Positions 19,085 to 30,758 of a DNA stretch of 64,000 nucleotides are shown piece after piece; position 1 is the stretch's first letter, and each line of letters starts with the position of its first letter. The DNA comes from Larix kaempferi. Lineage: Eukaryota > Streptophyta > Pinopsida > Pinales > Pinaceae. Where the stretch lies: positions 12,803,501-12,867,500 of the forward strand of contig BSBM01000440.1 of NCBI GenBank assembly GCA_027924585.1. The letters are read 5' to 3'. The notes under the pieces were generated by a model. That model was given only the letters and a program-made list of their open reading frames with translations, was not told where the DNA came from and did no database searches. Made by a program: the position numbers and the translations under genes.

Positions 19085-19513
19085 TCAACTCTTCTTAGGA
19101 AGAATGTTCACATCTTCCCCCAAATCAATCATAACATTTGTCATCTGAAATCCCCCTAATTCCAGCGACAACATGAATTCCTTCCCAGTTCTTCTTATCT
19201 TACCCACTATGCACGGATTCCTTTCAGGAAGTGGCATAGAAATAATTTCTTCGGCTTCATCAGATACTAACAACTTGGAAAGCATATAATTTATTCTATT
19301 TTCAGCAAGAGGATCATTTAATAGATGTATACAACTTCGCAGGAAAGTACTTACTGGATCTTCTCGATGAATTTCATATAATCCTCCAAGATTCTCTTCT
19401 TTGTAGTATGTCAAGGAACGTTGTGTGTCCTTCTTCATCTTCTCAATGTGCATGTTTTGTATTATGTCTTCTTCACTATGTCTTCTTATGTGGTTTTCTT
19501 CATCCTCATGCAA
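19085..19513 (-). pseudogene. Gypsy linker and N-terminal half of the aspartic protease
   Basis: A 142-residue minus frame ends with NVMIDLGEDVNILPKK. The active-site loop is of DLGS type as in the sister element (LDLGSDVNIL near 27900), here with Glu instead of Ser. The upstream part is a charged linker (NDPLAENRINYML). The protease continues at 11930 beyond the copia insertion. Confidence 0.8.
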
Positions 19514-19648
19514 ACAGGGTATTTCATCTTGTCATTGTGCAACTTCTTTGACAACTCTCTGAGCTTCGCACAGGATATGTAACTGACCTTTTGCTTGAAA
19601 CTTTGATGGAGGTTGTGCAGCTTTTCTCACTTTCTGCTAAATAGAAAC

Positions 19649-19972
19649 TCATGTACTGCAATATCCAATCAAGTCTTCATCTGTCCAAGCACCTCCTATG
19701 GTAACTATATTGACATGCACAAGATCCTTCCCATTGTTATCCTCTCTTAGTTCCAATGTGACCAGATTACAACGACCATTCTTCTCTTCCCATTTCTTGA
19801 CGAGGTTTGAGCACTCCTCTGTCACATGTTTCGTACTATGGCAGTATGCGCACAAAGCCCGTGGCTTAGTACAATATTGTGCCAAGTGGCCTATTTCTCC
19901 CCAGCTGAAGCAAATTACCTTCCTTCCACCACCATAACCTCTTCCTCGACCTCGAAAACCATCGTGCGCCAC
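19649..19972 (-). pseudogene. Gypsy Gag zinc-knuckle region
   Basis: The minus frame shows a Gly/Arg-rich GFRGRGRGYGGGRK followed by CFSWGEIGHLAQYC (first Cys pair altered) and CAYCHSTKHVTEEC. This is the nucleic-acid-binding part of Gag, colinear with 27100-27270 of the sister element. Confidence 0.75.
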
Positions 19973-21826
19973 TCCTTTTTTTCCTCTCGGGTCAGGTTGC
20001 CTTGTTTCTTATGTACCTTGCACTCGGTAGGAATCCACTGTATTGTCTTCAATTAATTGCAGAGTGTGACAATTATTCAAATCATGACCAATGGACTTGC
20101 AGAACTCACATAATGGTGCTTGCATAGAGCTCTAATACTTCTGCAGCATGGGGAAATTAGGAGGCGCATGCCCCTAGGCTCTACAGATCTCACACCATTT
20201 AGACTTCGGCACTACTGGAAAAGTATTAGGTGCACCGATACCCATATAATTGTTTAGCGTTGGGAATTCATTCTTAGGACGTCCTTCTATCCTACATAAG
20301 CTACAGCATATATTTTCTATGACTGTATTCCTAGTAGACAAGTGTTGTAATTGTTTACTCAGCTCAACAAGCTATGTTTGAACCTGTGCCATTCCTAGCG
20401 ATGCTTCCCCTCCATGAGTCACTTCCAGATTGATGACGATCTCTAGGGAATTCGACTGAGTCTTCACCTTCTATTATGTCAAGGGAACTCTAATATGTGG
20501 CAAGAGACGCACAATAAACCATTCACGATGTTGCATGTCCATGATCTGAAAACTCATTCAGTCTAGTAATATCTTGAATTATTGGTCGTAGTCCCACACA
20601 GACTCGCCAACATGTTGTTTAATTTCTTTAATCTCAGTGATGCAGTGCGAATCAGACTTCGGCTTCTGAAATTATTTCAGCATGTCATTTGTAATCATAT
20701 CCAATGTGCGAGGATGACCTGCAATGGCCGTAGTCTTATACTTCATGTAGCACATCAAATCTATGTCTTTGAACATGGTTTCCAACTCCAAAATATTAGC
20801 AGCTTCATTCTTAATATTCTTAATAGCCCAAATTGTTTCGCAAGTAAACCAATATTGTTGTGCATCATATTTTCCCATCTCATGAACTTGAGGTAACCTC
20901 AAGGTAGAATCTGACGCCGTCACCATCCTAGTGGTTATATGCTGGTTTTATGTCTACTTTCTATTGATGGACTTGGAATAGTACTAGTACTTCTCAAACT
21001 TTGTAGATCTAGGTTAATTCCCTGTATAGGAATAACTTGCACTTGTCTTGACTTGGGTTTGTTCTTGGGTCTTTCTTCCTGCACAAACTCAAGTAATAAC
21101 TTGTTTTCTTGATTTGATAAAGAACACTAGGGGGTTGGTCCAAAGGGAGGATCACCATCCGGCACGTGTCTTTTGACAATACTGGTTCCAAGGGATCTTG
21201 AATCTTGTTGCACAATCTCTCTTATAATGATGCAAGAAGCTCCATTCATCCTTACTTCTTGTTCTTCCAAATCTTCTTGATTCTTCTTTCCTTCCCGTCT
21301 CAAGGGTTCGAAATCTTGTTTTTCAGCGGAGCTCTCACTTTCTTCCATTACACACCTCTTGGGAGGTCTCTCATCCTCTACACGCTCTTCTTTCCCAGAC
21401 TCTGCGCACCCTTTTGGCACAAAGGGAACTTTTGCACGTTCTTTTTGTACTTTCCCATCTTTGGAAGTCTTATTTCCTCTTTGATATGACTTATCTTTTC
21501 CTGTCAACTTCTTTTCTTGCTTTTATTTCCTCATTGCTTGTCTTATCTCATCTCGTCATTCATGTCTTTTCTACCTCTAGAGTCTTTTCTCTTCTGGAAC
21601 TATGGTGCGCCAGTCAGTTCTTCCACTTCCTCATGCGCTTCCCCCACAAGGTAGGGAATACATTTCCATATTATTGGTGTTCATCATCATCATCCCCATC
21701 TCTACGAATAACATATTTATCCATAGTGGAATTAACTTCAAGAACCTCTTTCTTGGACCATCTTCAAAGCTTTATTCATCGTGTCTATACGATTCACTTG
21801 ATCGTATGGAAAAATATATAATATAG
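19973..21826 (-). pseudogene. Gypsy Gag core, decayed
   Basis: The minus frame 20926-20672 (CETIWAIKNIKNEA, TTAIAGHPRTLDMI) corresponds to the Gag core at 26017-26280 of the sister element. 21507-21127 is a Lys/Glu-rich stretch (PPKRCVMEESE) like the charged linker before the core. The rest is broken by stops. From 20847 rightward the sequence is duplicated at 39718. Confidence 0.65.
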
Positions 21827-22213
21827 CCTTCCTTCACACACAAGAACCAAAAATCAACATCTCTAGACCAAGGATTGTTCAGATCTTTCAGTTCTTGAAT
21901 ATTCTCCCTGGTCCAAACTATTGGTCAAGGTGTGCTCCAACTAGTACGTATCTCATTCTTTCTCTATACCCATTCAAACAACAAAATAGAAAACTCACAA
22001 AAGAAGATTTCATGCACATATGAGTAAATATACTTGTCCTTCCAATCTTGAGCTAAAATATACAATTCTTTAGTCTCTTTCTACGTGAATTTGTCCTACT
22101 TACTCTTGAACCATTGCTCAATCTCATATTTGGTAGGTTTCCACCTCATTACTTTTTCCTCCTAACACAATCCCTGTCAAATCCCGGAAACAAAACCCTT
22201 ATTGGCTACAATC
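21827..22213 (-). pseudogene. Gypsy Gag N-terminus, leader and primer site remnant
   Basis: A minus reading with stops gives HEIFFCEF, LLFEWV, REKIQELKDLN and CVKEGYI, matching the + strand frame at 25205-25380 (MFEWLAKL, LIQELQEVDN, ILEGYITEF). The last bases before the LTR (TTTTGTTTCCGGGA on the minus) resemble the primer site of copy B (TGGTTCTGTTGCCGGGAC). Confidence 0.6.
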
Positions 22214-22822
22214 TGTCAAACCCAGGGTTCAACTTCACGTGACCAAGAAAACCCCATATGCATTGGAATCTAGCAATACTCTGTAAACAGAGTACAATCT
22301 CACCCGATATTCACACATGAATTAACAAAGACCTGAATCAGGGATACGCAGGAGGAACTAAGGTATTTCTAATCAATGTTTAATCAACTCAATTCATCAC
22401 ATACATCAGATCTACACTTCACATACATTCAACACTTACATAACTCATAGAAATTCATTCATGGAGACAATGCACAGGAAAATACACATAAACAGAGACT
22501 TCATTATATTACTTAGCAAAAATATGTATCAACATTTCATTACATAGGTTTAGCTTAACAGCTTATACATTTCATGGCTTCTTAGCACAAACTTATGCGA
22601 CTAACAGAGTTCAAAAAATTATAGACTTCCATAATCAAAATCCATAGAACATATATGTATGAACCCCAACCCTTTACTATCATAAGCCTTATATAGGCTA
22701 GAGTAATCAAAACTGAAAGTTGTTACTAGCGTGCAACTGGAAATTGATTTCTATTTGGAGCAACCAAATCTGGCATTGGTTGGCTTGGTGCACAGTAACT
22801 GATCAAAACTTGGGCACCAACA
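22214..22822 (-). repeat. 5' LTR of the minus gypsy, copy A (609 bp)
   Basis: On the minus strand TGTTGGTGCCCAAG...GGGTTTGACA, with a TATA box (CTATATAAGG) near 22690-22700. It has the same length as its duplicate at 41697-42305; I count about 27 differences in the first 390 aligned bases. Confidence 0.7.
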
Positions 22823-24125
22823 CATATATTTGTTTCACCTTTGACAAAGCATATATCTGCTTGAGGCAAATCTTCTAAGGTTTTCAATAGAATCAATTGT
22901 TGCTTGTTTGGAGTTGTTGATGCATATTGGTATTGGTATCTTGCCTTTTCACTTATAATAGGTATAATGTTTGTTGGTATCTTGAACTTTCCATATGCAC
23001 ATTCGTGATGGTTTCTAGTGAAGAATCAACAAGTTTTTTGTAACAAGAAGTGTCACTAAGTAAGGTAAACATATCATCAGTACTTCCTACTCTTAACGAG
23101 TGGTTTTCTTTTTGTGAAAAGCTCAAAATTTCAAGTACATATCATGGTTATTAAAGAATCAACAAGTTAGGACTTAGAATGGTATAAAACGTTCATTGAG
23201 AATCATCAAGAAATCAAAGCATTCAAGCATCTTCAATAATCATTGTAAGTTCAGTAATCGTTGTAAGTTCACTTGCAATTGTTTTATGAGTTGATCTATT
23301 TGTAAATGGATGCATTCTCATCTCAGACCGACACCCTTCATTTTTTCTAAGTTTGAGTTTGTCGAGTGTTTGTAAAAGAGTGGAATTGCAAGAAGCCCTC
23401 ATTTTTAGTTTATCAATGGCAAGAATAAATGGTTTGGTAGAGTTATTGAACACTCTAATTTTCTCCTCTATAGACAACACTTTCATGGTCGAAATAACAA
23501 CATTCACTCATATTCGAGATTGTGTACAAGATTCAAAATACACTATTGAGTTTATTCATCTTGAATCACAACTCTAATGTGATAAGATACAAATAAAGCA
23601 ACATTCTAAATATGCTCCTATTCATAACAATTCTCTCTTCTCTGATTCATATTAGCAGCCTACAAATGTTCAAATCAATGATGTCACTTTCGAAGCACAT
23701 GATGCCACTTCAAAAGCATATCCAAATGATGATGAAGTTATGCATATAAAGGTTCTGCTTGCACTTCTCAAGCCCATCATCAGACATTGGGACAAAATTA
23801 TACACAACAAGCACAGAATTGGCCTTGGATATGACAAGGAAGTTATTATTCACATTCCTTATTTCTCCAAGCCAATCTAGTTTTAGCATGTTGGGTTCTT
23901 GAAAGAAAGTTCATCTTCATCAACTCCAGTTCATAGTTTGGCATGCCAACATTATGATTGAGTTGGCCATATGAAAGATCAATATTTTGATATTCACCCT
24001 TCTAAGCATTATGGAAAGCAAACCCACTCTTCAGATAGATGCTTCATTCTAAAGAACTTTGCAAGAAATAAGATTCACTATGGGTGGATTGCTTCTTAGC
24101 AATGGTCGTCGAAAGCCAAGAAGAT
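22823..24125 (+). pseudogene. Decayed Gag-like sequence outside the gypsy LTR
   Basis: Mostly unreadable, but 23940-24110 on the + strand gives CQHYD-VGHMKDQYFDIHPSK, then HYGKQTHSSDRCF, resembling plant Ty1/copia Gag zinc knuckles with lost cysteines. The counterpart in copy B is 42306-43725. Copy A lacks about 200 bp present in B near 42570-42770. Confidence 0.5.
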
Positions 24126-24993
24126 TGTTGGAAGGCGGTTTGGTAGAGTGCTATCGCAGCATCTCCGATGCTACAACAAGGTAGAAGATGGCGCGAAAGG
24201 CGACGAGCAGAAGATTAGTTATGCATTGTGTGTCAATTGTACCGTGGAATGCAGGTTTTGGGTCATTTGCACCACATATTATGTAAATGTTGAGTCAGTT
24301 ATATCGCAGAATGCGGGTTTTTGGTCATTTTTGGATAAGTCAGTTAGATATTGGGTCATTTGTCCGCAGTGTCAGTTAGGAAGTCGGTAGTAAGTGGACA
24401 AGAGTCGTAAGGCGGAATCCTATATATAGATAAGAATTGTAAGTGTTGAAGGAGAAGGATAATAAAGGGGCAGTAGAAGAATGTGAAGCTTGATGTTGGT
24501 TGTATGATACCCAGTTATGTTTTGATGTTAAGACTCATTGCGGAGATCTAGTTTTTGCAGAGATGTTGTATCTGGGTTGACAACGATAATATGATAAAGC
24601 TATTTTGGTGCAATCCCTATGTTCAATTTGTTTCAATTATGATAATGTGATATTGCACTATACAAATAATGTCATGCTTCTTTGATGCGATACTTACAAT
24701 TACTATTGTTGCAATGATGAATGTTTGGGTTGAATATTGCTTTACTACTATGTTTAATACTTAAAGATATATGTCGTTGTGTTGCAATAATTTACGTATC
24801 ATAAGCCGCAACCATCCTCCTTCATTCAGCGGAAACATGGTTCCATCTGCTCTTCCTGGACGCCTCGGGTGAGACCTCTTCTGCTCTATAGGTGTTGCTA
24901 GGCATGATAAACCCTGTCCGGGCTAGTGCTTAGGAAGGCTACGATATGTGTTGACAGTGAGTGGGACCCCTGTCGACTGGGTTTGAGTCAACA
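24126..24993 (+). repeat. 5' LTR of the gypsy element (868 bp)
   Basis: Starts TGTTGGAAGGCGG and ends GAGTCAACA. TATA box TATATATA at 24421-24428, after which transcription would start near 24455. Confidence 0.92.
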
Positions 24994-24995
24994 AA

Positions 24996-25013
24996 TGGTT
25001 TCTTTGCTGGGAC
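24996..25013 (+). promoter_or_regulatory. Primer binding site of the gypsy element
   Basis: TGGTTTCTTTGCTGGGAC lies two bases after the LTR, in the expected place, and resembles the equivalent site of its relative (TGGTTCTGTTGCCGGGAC). I cannot name the tRNA. Confidence 0.6.
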
Positions 25014-25159
25014 CGTGCACGAAGTGAAAGGAGGATATGTTGTGGCACCCGACGAAACCAGAGATCCAGTAATGGTTTGATCAGAAGCTATAGGAATTCG
25101 CTGAAGAAGAAAGCCGGAACACTCGGTTGACAGTAGGATAGTGGGTAGATAGATACATT

Positions 25160-26718
25160 CATGACGGTCCACACGAATGGTTCTTCTGTGAATTCCCGGT
25201 CCTGTTGTTCGAATGGTTGGCAAAGTTGACCTTCCAAAAGAGGAACTTCCAAGGTGGTGAACCGACAACTTGGACCCCCGAATTGATTCAGGAACTGCAG
25301 GAAGTTGATAATAAAGCATCGCGGGTTGTTGAAGTGTGGTTCAATAGCATCCTAGAAGGCTATATCACAGAGTTCGCGGTTGATACTCATAAGTCCTATA
25401 GTGAAGCCGAAAGATATTTTTTCTGCGAACCTCGGGGCAAGTTTTTATTATCGCTTCAACTCTCGATCAAGATGCTTATTTGCGAGAAAGGGATATTGAA
25501 GATGCATCTTGATCAGTAGACAACCTGGTGGGCGGAGGCCATGGGTACCGCGACTATTGGGGGGGCGATACATGGAATGGTAAGGGGTATATGGGTGCAA
25601 GTCATGATGAGACTGTGAGTGAAGCCAAGGAAGAAAGTGATCTTACGAGGGGAGGACCGAGGTTCCGACAGGAAAAGAGGCAGAGGATGGGAGAATGTGT
25701 TGCTGCGGTCGAACTACAAGACCGTGAAGGAAGACCACACGGGACGAAGCGACCTCATAGTCCTGACAAGTACAACCAGGCTACATCCAGGATAGAGGCA
25801 GGACCAAACCCCAGCACCAACGTACCCACACCTCCGCTCACTATCTCTCAGATAGCAAGAAATACCACTTCGACAATCCCAAGTTCGTCAACCCCACAGA
25901 AGTTAATTGGTAGTAGTACAGCGAAAGGAGGAAGGAAGCCCAGAATGGCGGGTGATGATGCTAAGTTACCGTTGTTCCACGGGAGTGCGACAGACAACCC
26001 AGAACAGTATTGATTTTTGTGTGAAGTGGTCTGGACCATAAAACAGATCATCCATGATGCTGCTAAGAGAGGACATTTAGCGATGACCCTGTGTGGTCGT
26101 GCATTAGATTGGTGTATGAAGTTTGTTCTAGTCCCTACAGGAGCCCCGGAGAAGTCACTGGATGAGATTCAGGACGAGTTGATCACCGAATTTAGAAAGC
26201 CCAAGCCGGAGGCTCAATATATTACGGAATTGAAAGAAATTAAGCAGTATCCCAATGAGACGGTATGGGATTTCGACTAGCGATTCGAGATGTTGATGGA
26301 AAAGGTTAGTTTTGATATGAGCACCATCCAACATAAAGAATGGTTCATCACGGCACTGCTACCACATATTTGGATACCACTAATGCAGCAAAACATCTCG
26401 ACACCTAGTGAAGCTCTGGAGATTGCAATGCGATTGGAAGCATCGCCGATTAGAGAGAATGCAGCCAGGATGTTGCAGATACAGACTCAGCTAGCTAATT
26501 TAACCTTACAACTACAAGACTTGAAGAAGGGAAAAGAGCAGTGTGAAGATGTTTGGTGTACGCGATGTCGAGGAGAAGGGCATACGAAGGATAATTTCCA
26601 GGACTTCCACAATTATTTGGTTTCAGGAGCACCAAACCCATTGAATGGCGGCAGCATGTCGTGGTGTCGTGTCTGCCAGGTGTATGGGAATAGTCACGAC
26701 AATTTCCCATATATGTAG
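25160..26718 (+). pseudogene. Gypsy Gag: N-terminal domain, linker and core
   Basis: 25205-25519 is the N-terminal part (MFEWLAKL, EPTTWTPELIQELQ, ILEGYITEF). 25528-26013 is a charged and Ser/Pro-rich linker ending KLPLFHGSATDNPEQY. After a TGA, 26017-26280 and 26290-26718 carry the core: LCGRALDWCMKFV, LITEFRKPKPEAQYI, ETVWDFD-stop-RFE, HKEWFITALLPHI and SEALEIAMRLEASP, then LTLQLQDLKKGKE. Role: capsid. The stops at about 26010 and 26278 replace family Trp or Gln codons. Confidence 0.85.
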
Positions 26719-27275
26719 AAAATGGTCACCACCCCAAGGAATCTTTATTGTACATTCTGCAAATCGGTGGGTCACGACGACAAGGATTGTCGTGCATATG
26801 GGTTGCTACAAGAGAGAATGTGTGACACATTCTATCTAAAGGACGATCAGCGTACTGTACAACATCCTCAACCGCAGGTAGCCTAGCCACTACCTCAACC
26901 GTAGATGCAGTTTATACCACAGCAGCAGCAGCAACCGCCACAGTTCATACCACAATATGCTCCAATGCAGATGGCTCCACAACATCCACAGTTTATACAG
27001 AAGCCACAGTATGCACAACAAGGGCAAGGGATGCAACCAGCACCGATGCAGCAATAGTTCATCCCACCACAGTACTAGCAGCAGGGAGGATACCGGGGAG
27101 GACATGGTGGAGGATTTGGTCACGGAGGAGGACGAGGTAGTCTTGAACCGGTTCAATGTTATCACTGTGCGGTATGGGGACACTATCAGCGAGACTTCCC
27201 ACTACTGCAGAACCAGTGTACGTTCTGTTTTGTTAACGATCATACAGTTGAGAACTATCCATAGTTGATTATGCG
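26540..27275 (+). pseudogene. Gypsy Gag zinc knuckles and Gln/Pro-rich spacer
   Basis: CTRCRGEGHTKDNF, CRVCQVYGNSHDNF and CTFCKSVGHDDKDC are three knuckle-like modules, the first two with their last Cys mutated. Then comes a Gln-rich stretch (26880-27060), a Gly/Arg-rich patch and CYHCAVWGHYQRDF near 27155. Frames shift several times. Confidence 0.75.
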
Positions 27276-28320
27276 ATGGCAGGCAGAGAACACTCCCCAA
27301 TTGCAGACATAGCCCCAGGCAAAGCAGCCTGCTCAGAACAAAGTACAGCAACCAGTGCAGAACCTGAATCCGCGGCCGAATCAGAACATAAATCAAAATG
27401 TAAATCAACCAAGGAACGTACCACCGAATCAGCAACTGGATGCAAACATTGCGACAATTTTTGTAGAACCAAGACCACAAGATGCATTCGTTGTTGTGGT
27501 CACTCGAGGAGGAAAGACAACTGGAGAAGATAGCTCAATGATCTGGTTAGATGGACAAAAGAAGGTATCATTTGACATTGACATGGAATGGGAGACATTT
27601 CTTCAGGCACGACGGGCATTAGGAAACGACCGAGGTAAATCCGTTATGTATGACATGCCCTCTACTTTTGATGCTACTTCGGAGGTTAGCCCGTCGCGGC
27701 GGTCCAGCACACTTCGGGCATTTTTGGAACATTGTTTTTCCCTGGCAAAAGATCCCGACGATCTTGCTGCGATTGAAGCCTTGTTGCAACGACCGGCCCA
27801 GGATCGACAAGAGCTCGCGGTTAATTCCTTGCAACGACAGAAGACGGGTAAGGAGATGTGGATGAATATTCAAATTGGCGACTATGATGTTGATTCAGTT
27901 ATTCTAGACCTTGGTTCGGATGTCAACATCCTGACCAAGCAGGATTGGCAGAAGATGGGGATCCCCCCATTGAGCTAGTCTCCTATATAGCTCTGATTGG
28001 CTAACCGTGCGAGAGTAACACCCATTGGGCGAGTTCCACGGCTGGTGGTAGATATTGAGGGTATGAAAACCTATGCCGACTTTGATGTCATAGAAGTTGT
28101 CGAAGGCGGCAGTTCCTATCCCGCATTGTTGGGGATTGGATGGGCTAATGATAGTGGAGCTGTAATCAACTTCAAGCGACGGATGATGACCTTTGAAAAT
28201 TGCGATCTCAGAGTTATCGCCCCATTGGATCTAGCTGAAGGATGCCGCTACATAAAGCTAGTCAAGGACGACGATCCCAGCGGATGGGACCATACATTCA
28301 ATATTTCTAAATATTATATA
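27276..28320 (+). pseudogene. Gypsy aspartic protease with upstream linker
   Basis: 27355-27978 runs from an Asn/Pro-rich linker through VVVVTRGGK to the active-site loop VILDLGSDVNILTKQDW near 27898. After a stop, 27997-28240 continues PIGRVPRLVVDIEGMKT, FDVIEVVE and YPALLGIGWAND. Role: polyprotein cleavage. Confidence 0.85.
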
Positions 28321-29130
28321 CATCCGACTGCCAATGGTGAGCTAGGATGGCGTAGTGACAGCTCTGCGTCTTTCGAATCTGATGATGCACTGGAATATTG
28401 GCAGAATCGCTTGCATGAAGTATCGCTCCGTAAGTTCGGATTGGTTACACAGTCATTATGCCATGCCGTGACTAAAATGGTTACACTACCAATCTATGAA
28501 GGACTACCTAGTTTATCTGACTTTCTGATGGAGTTCGAAGAAATAATTTCTGAACCACAGCGATTGCTAGCATTGAATGAAGCATTGAAGGTTTCTCCAG
28601 CACGCTGGTGGGTGACACACAAGGCATCAATTGATGGATGGTTGAAATGTCGAAGATTGATGATGGTACGCTTTGTTAATACTGAGGATTACCACACTGG
28701 GAAGTATGATGGGCGGATTGATCCTAGTGGTCACTTAATGGAATGACAGTGGCTATGGGTATCGCGACCGAAAGATGAGTGGGTCCATGCTTTTATCCAT
28801 ACTTTGGATGAGATGCCACGCTCATGGTATACTGTAGCTGAGTTGCGAGGGGAAATTTATACTTGGTTGGAACTCACAGTGTGTTTTACCAATACATTCA
28901 GTTTTGCGGATGTCGATCCAGAGGTTAATAATGCATTACATCTCATCCGTGATGTAATTCTGCAGGTTGTCCCCGTGGCATATCTTGCGGATCCGCACAT
29001 GCATTGCCAGATGCAGTCTCTCATGGAATGCTTCGATATCAGTGGTGGGCCAGAAGATGGTGATGATTCGCGGAATGTGAATATCTCGGAGTCCGAAGGA
29101 AGTCCCGATGTGGTACCACCTGATGCATCA
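28321..29130 (+). pseudogene. Second Gag-like module between protease and RT
   Basis: 28321-28746 and 28804-29120 hold LPIYEGLPSLSDFLMEFEE, RWWVTHKASIDGW, then DEWVHAFIHTLDEMPRSWY, ELRGEIYTWLELTVCF and RDVILQVVPVAYLADP. The pattern of a short helix, W-Y and W-E-L-F resembles a retrotransposon Gag core and is distinct from the real Gag upstream. One TGA at 28744. Function unknown. Confidence 0.55.
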
Positions 29131-30233
29131 AGTAATTCGTTCATTCAGCCTCTGAAGCTTCGAAAGATTAACATTGGAACAAAGGACACTCCGAAGTTTG
29201 CAAATGTTGGGGACTATTGGGACGATGAGATGATGAGCAAGATCACTGATTTGCTCCACGAGTTTCAGGACTTATTTCCCACGAAATTTTTTGATATGAA
29301 GGGGATTCTGGGTGACTTAGGGGAGATGAAGATTCCGTTGAAACCCGATGCTAAGCCGGTCCGGCAGTGACCCTATCAGCGAAATCCGCGACATAAGTAA
29401 AATGTCAAAGCAGAACTTGATCGCATGCTGGATGCTGGCATCATCGAACCAATCGAGGAGTCGAAATGGATTATCCCTATGGTGGTGCAGGATAAGAAGA
29501 CTGGTGAATTGTGCATTTGCGTTGACCTCAGGAAGCTAAATGATGCATGTTTGCACGATCCGTTCCCCACTCCATTTACTAATGAAGTGCTTGAAGGTGT
29601 GGGTGGCCAGGAGATGTACTCTTTCATTGACGGTTTCTTTGGCTATCATTAGATCCGCATTTCCAAAGAAGATCACCATAAGACAACTTTCGTTACTGAA
29701 TGGGGATGCTTTCAATACACTGTAATGCCGTTTGGTTTGAAGAATGAGCCTGCGATATTTTCGCGGGTTGTCGTCACCGCATTCAAATATTTCATTCAAA
29801 TGTTTTTACAAGTCTACATGGATGATTGGACGGTCTACGGTTGTTCCGCGATCATCTGGAGAATCTACGGTTGATGTTGGAGCGATGCCACCAGCACCAA
29901 ATATCGTTGAATTTAAAAAAATGCATCTTTTGTGCACCGTTTGGAATACTCTTTGGTCATATTGTCTGTAAGTAGGGATTGTTGGTTGACCCAGCAAAGA
30001 TTGCGCTTATTCTAAGTTTGACACCACTGACTACTGTCAAGCAGTTACGGGCAGCGTTGGGGCATACGGGGTATTATCGCAAGTTCATCAGGGGTTATGC
30101 TGTGATTACTGCCCCTATGGAGAAGTTGTTGAAGAAGGATGCGGTGTTCCAGTGGAGCCTGAAATGTCAATACAGCTTTGAAGCACTGAAGGCAAAGATG
30201 GTGTTGGCACCGATATTGGTATTTTCGGACTAG
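29131..30233 (+). pseudogene. Gypsy reverse transcriptase
   Basis: Order: DLLHEFQDLFPTKF, GEMKIPLKPDAKPV, AELDRMLDAGIIEPIEES, CVDLRKLNDAC, MYSFIDGFFGYH, FGLKNEPAIFSR, the catalytic YMDD at 29815-29826, then VKQLRAALGHTGYYRKFI. Stops at 29368, 29398 and 29650 and a frameshift near 29840-29960 break it. Confidence 0.9.
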
Positions 30234-30758
30234 AGTAAGGAATTCCATGTCCATGTTGATGCCTCATCGATTGCGTTGGGCGTCGTACTGGCTCAACATG
30301 GAGAAGGTGACCTTGATCATCCTATTGCTTTTGCAAGTCGGAAGTTGTCATCTGTAGAAATAAATTACACTACCACTAAGAGGGAAGGTCTGGCAATGGT
30401 CTACGCGTTGTAGAAGTTCAGGCACTATTTGTTGGGAGGGCACTTTAAAATGTTCACCGACCATTCCGTGCTTAAATACCTAGTCAATAAGCCTATGTTG
30501 GGGGGGAAGATATGCCGCTAGCTACTTCTTTTTCAGGAGTTTTATTTTGAAGTTATTGTGAAGCCAGGCCAGTTGAATGCCAGTCCTGATCATCTCTCGT
30601 GGATCAATACAAGAGAAGAGCCGACCAACATTGAATATGGTTTAACAGATGCTCAACTGCTTCGGTTTGAGGTTGCAGATGGTTACTTTGCGGAAATAAT
30701 TCAGTTTCTAACAATGGGTACTGCACCAGACGATTTCACCACCATTCAGAAGGAGTAG
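30234..30758 (+). pseudogene. Gypsy RNase H and linker
   Basis: After a TAG at 30232: EFHVHVDASSIALGVVL keeps the first catalytic Asp, unlike the Tat element. Then REGLAMVYAL, MFTDHSVLKYL and VKPGQLNASPDHLSW. Internal TAGs at about 30410 and 30517. Confidence 0.88.

Larger units (their letters stand above)
9896..22822 (-). mobile_element. Decayed Ty3/gypsy element, interrupted by other insertions
   Basis: Read right to left: 5' LTR (22822-22214), gag (about 22160-19973), zinc knuckle, protease start (19513-19085), a Ty1/copia insertion (19079-11936), protease end (11930-11706), a decayed middle, and RT (10420-9896), where the Tat element interrupts it. Its proteins are close to those of the + strand gypsy at 24126-33992 (same gag N-terminus, DLG-type protease, RT), so the two are one family. 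All frames are broken. The part right of 20847 is duplicated at 39718 onward. Confidence 0.8.
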
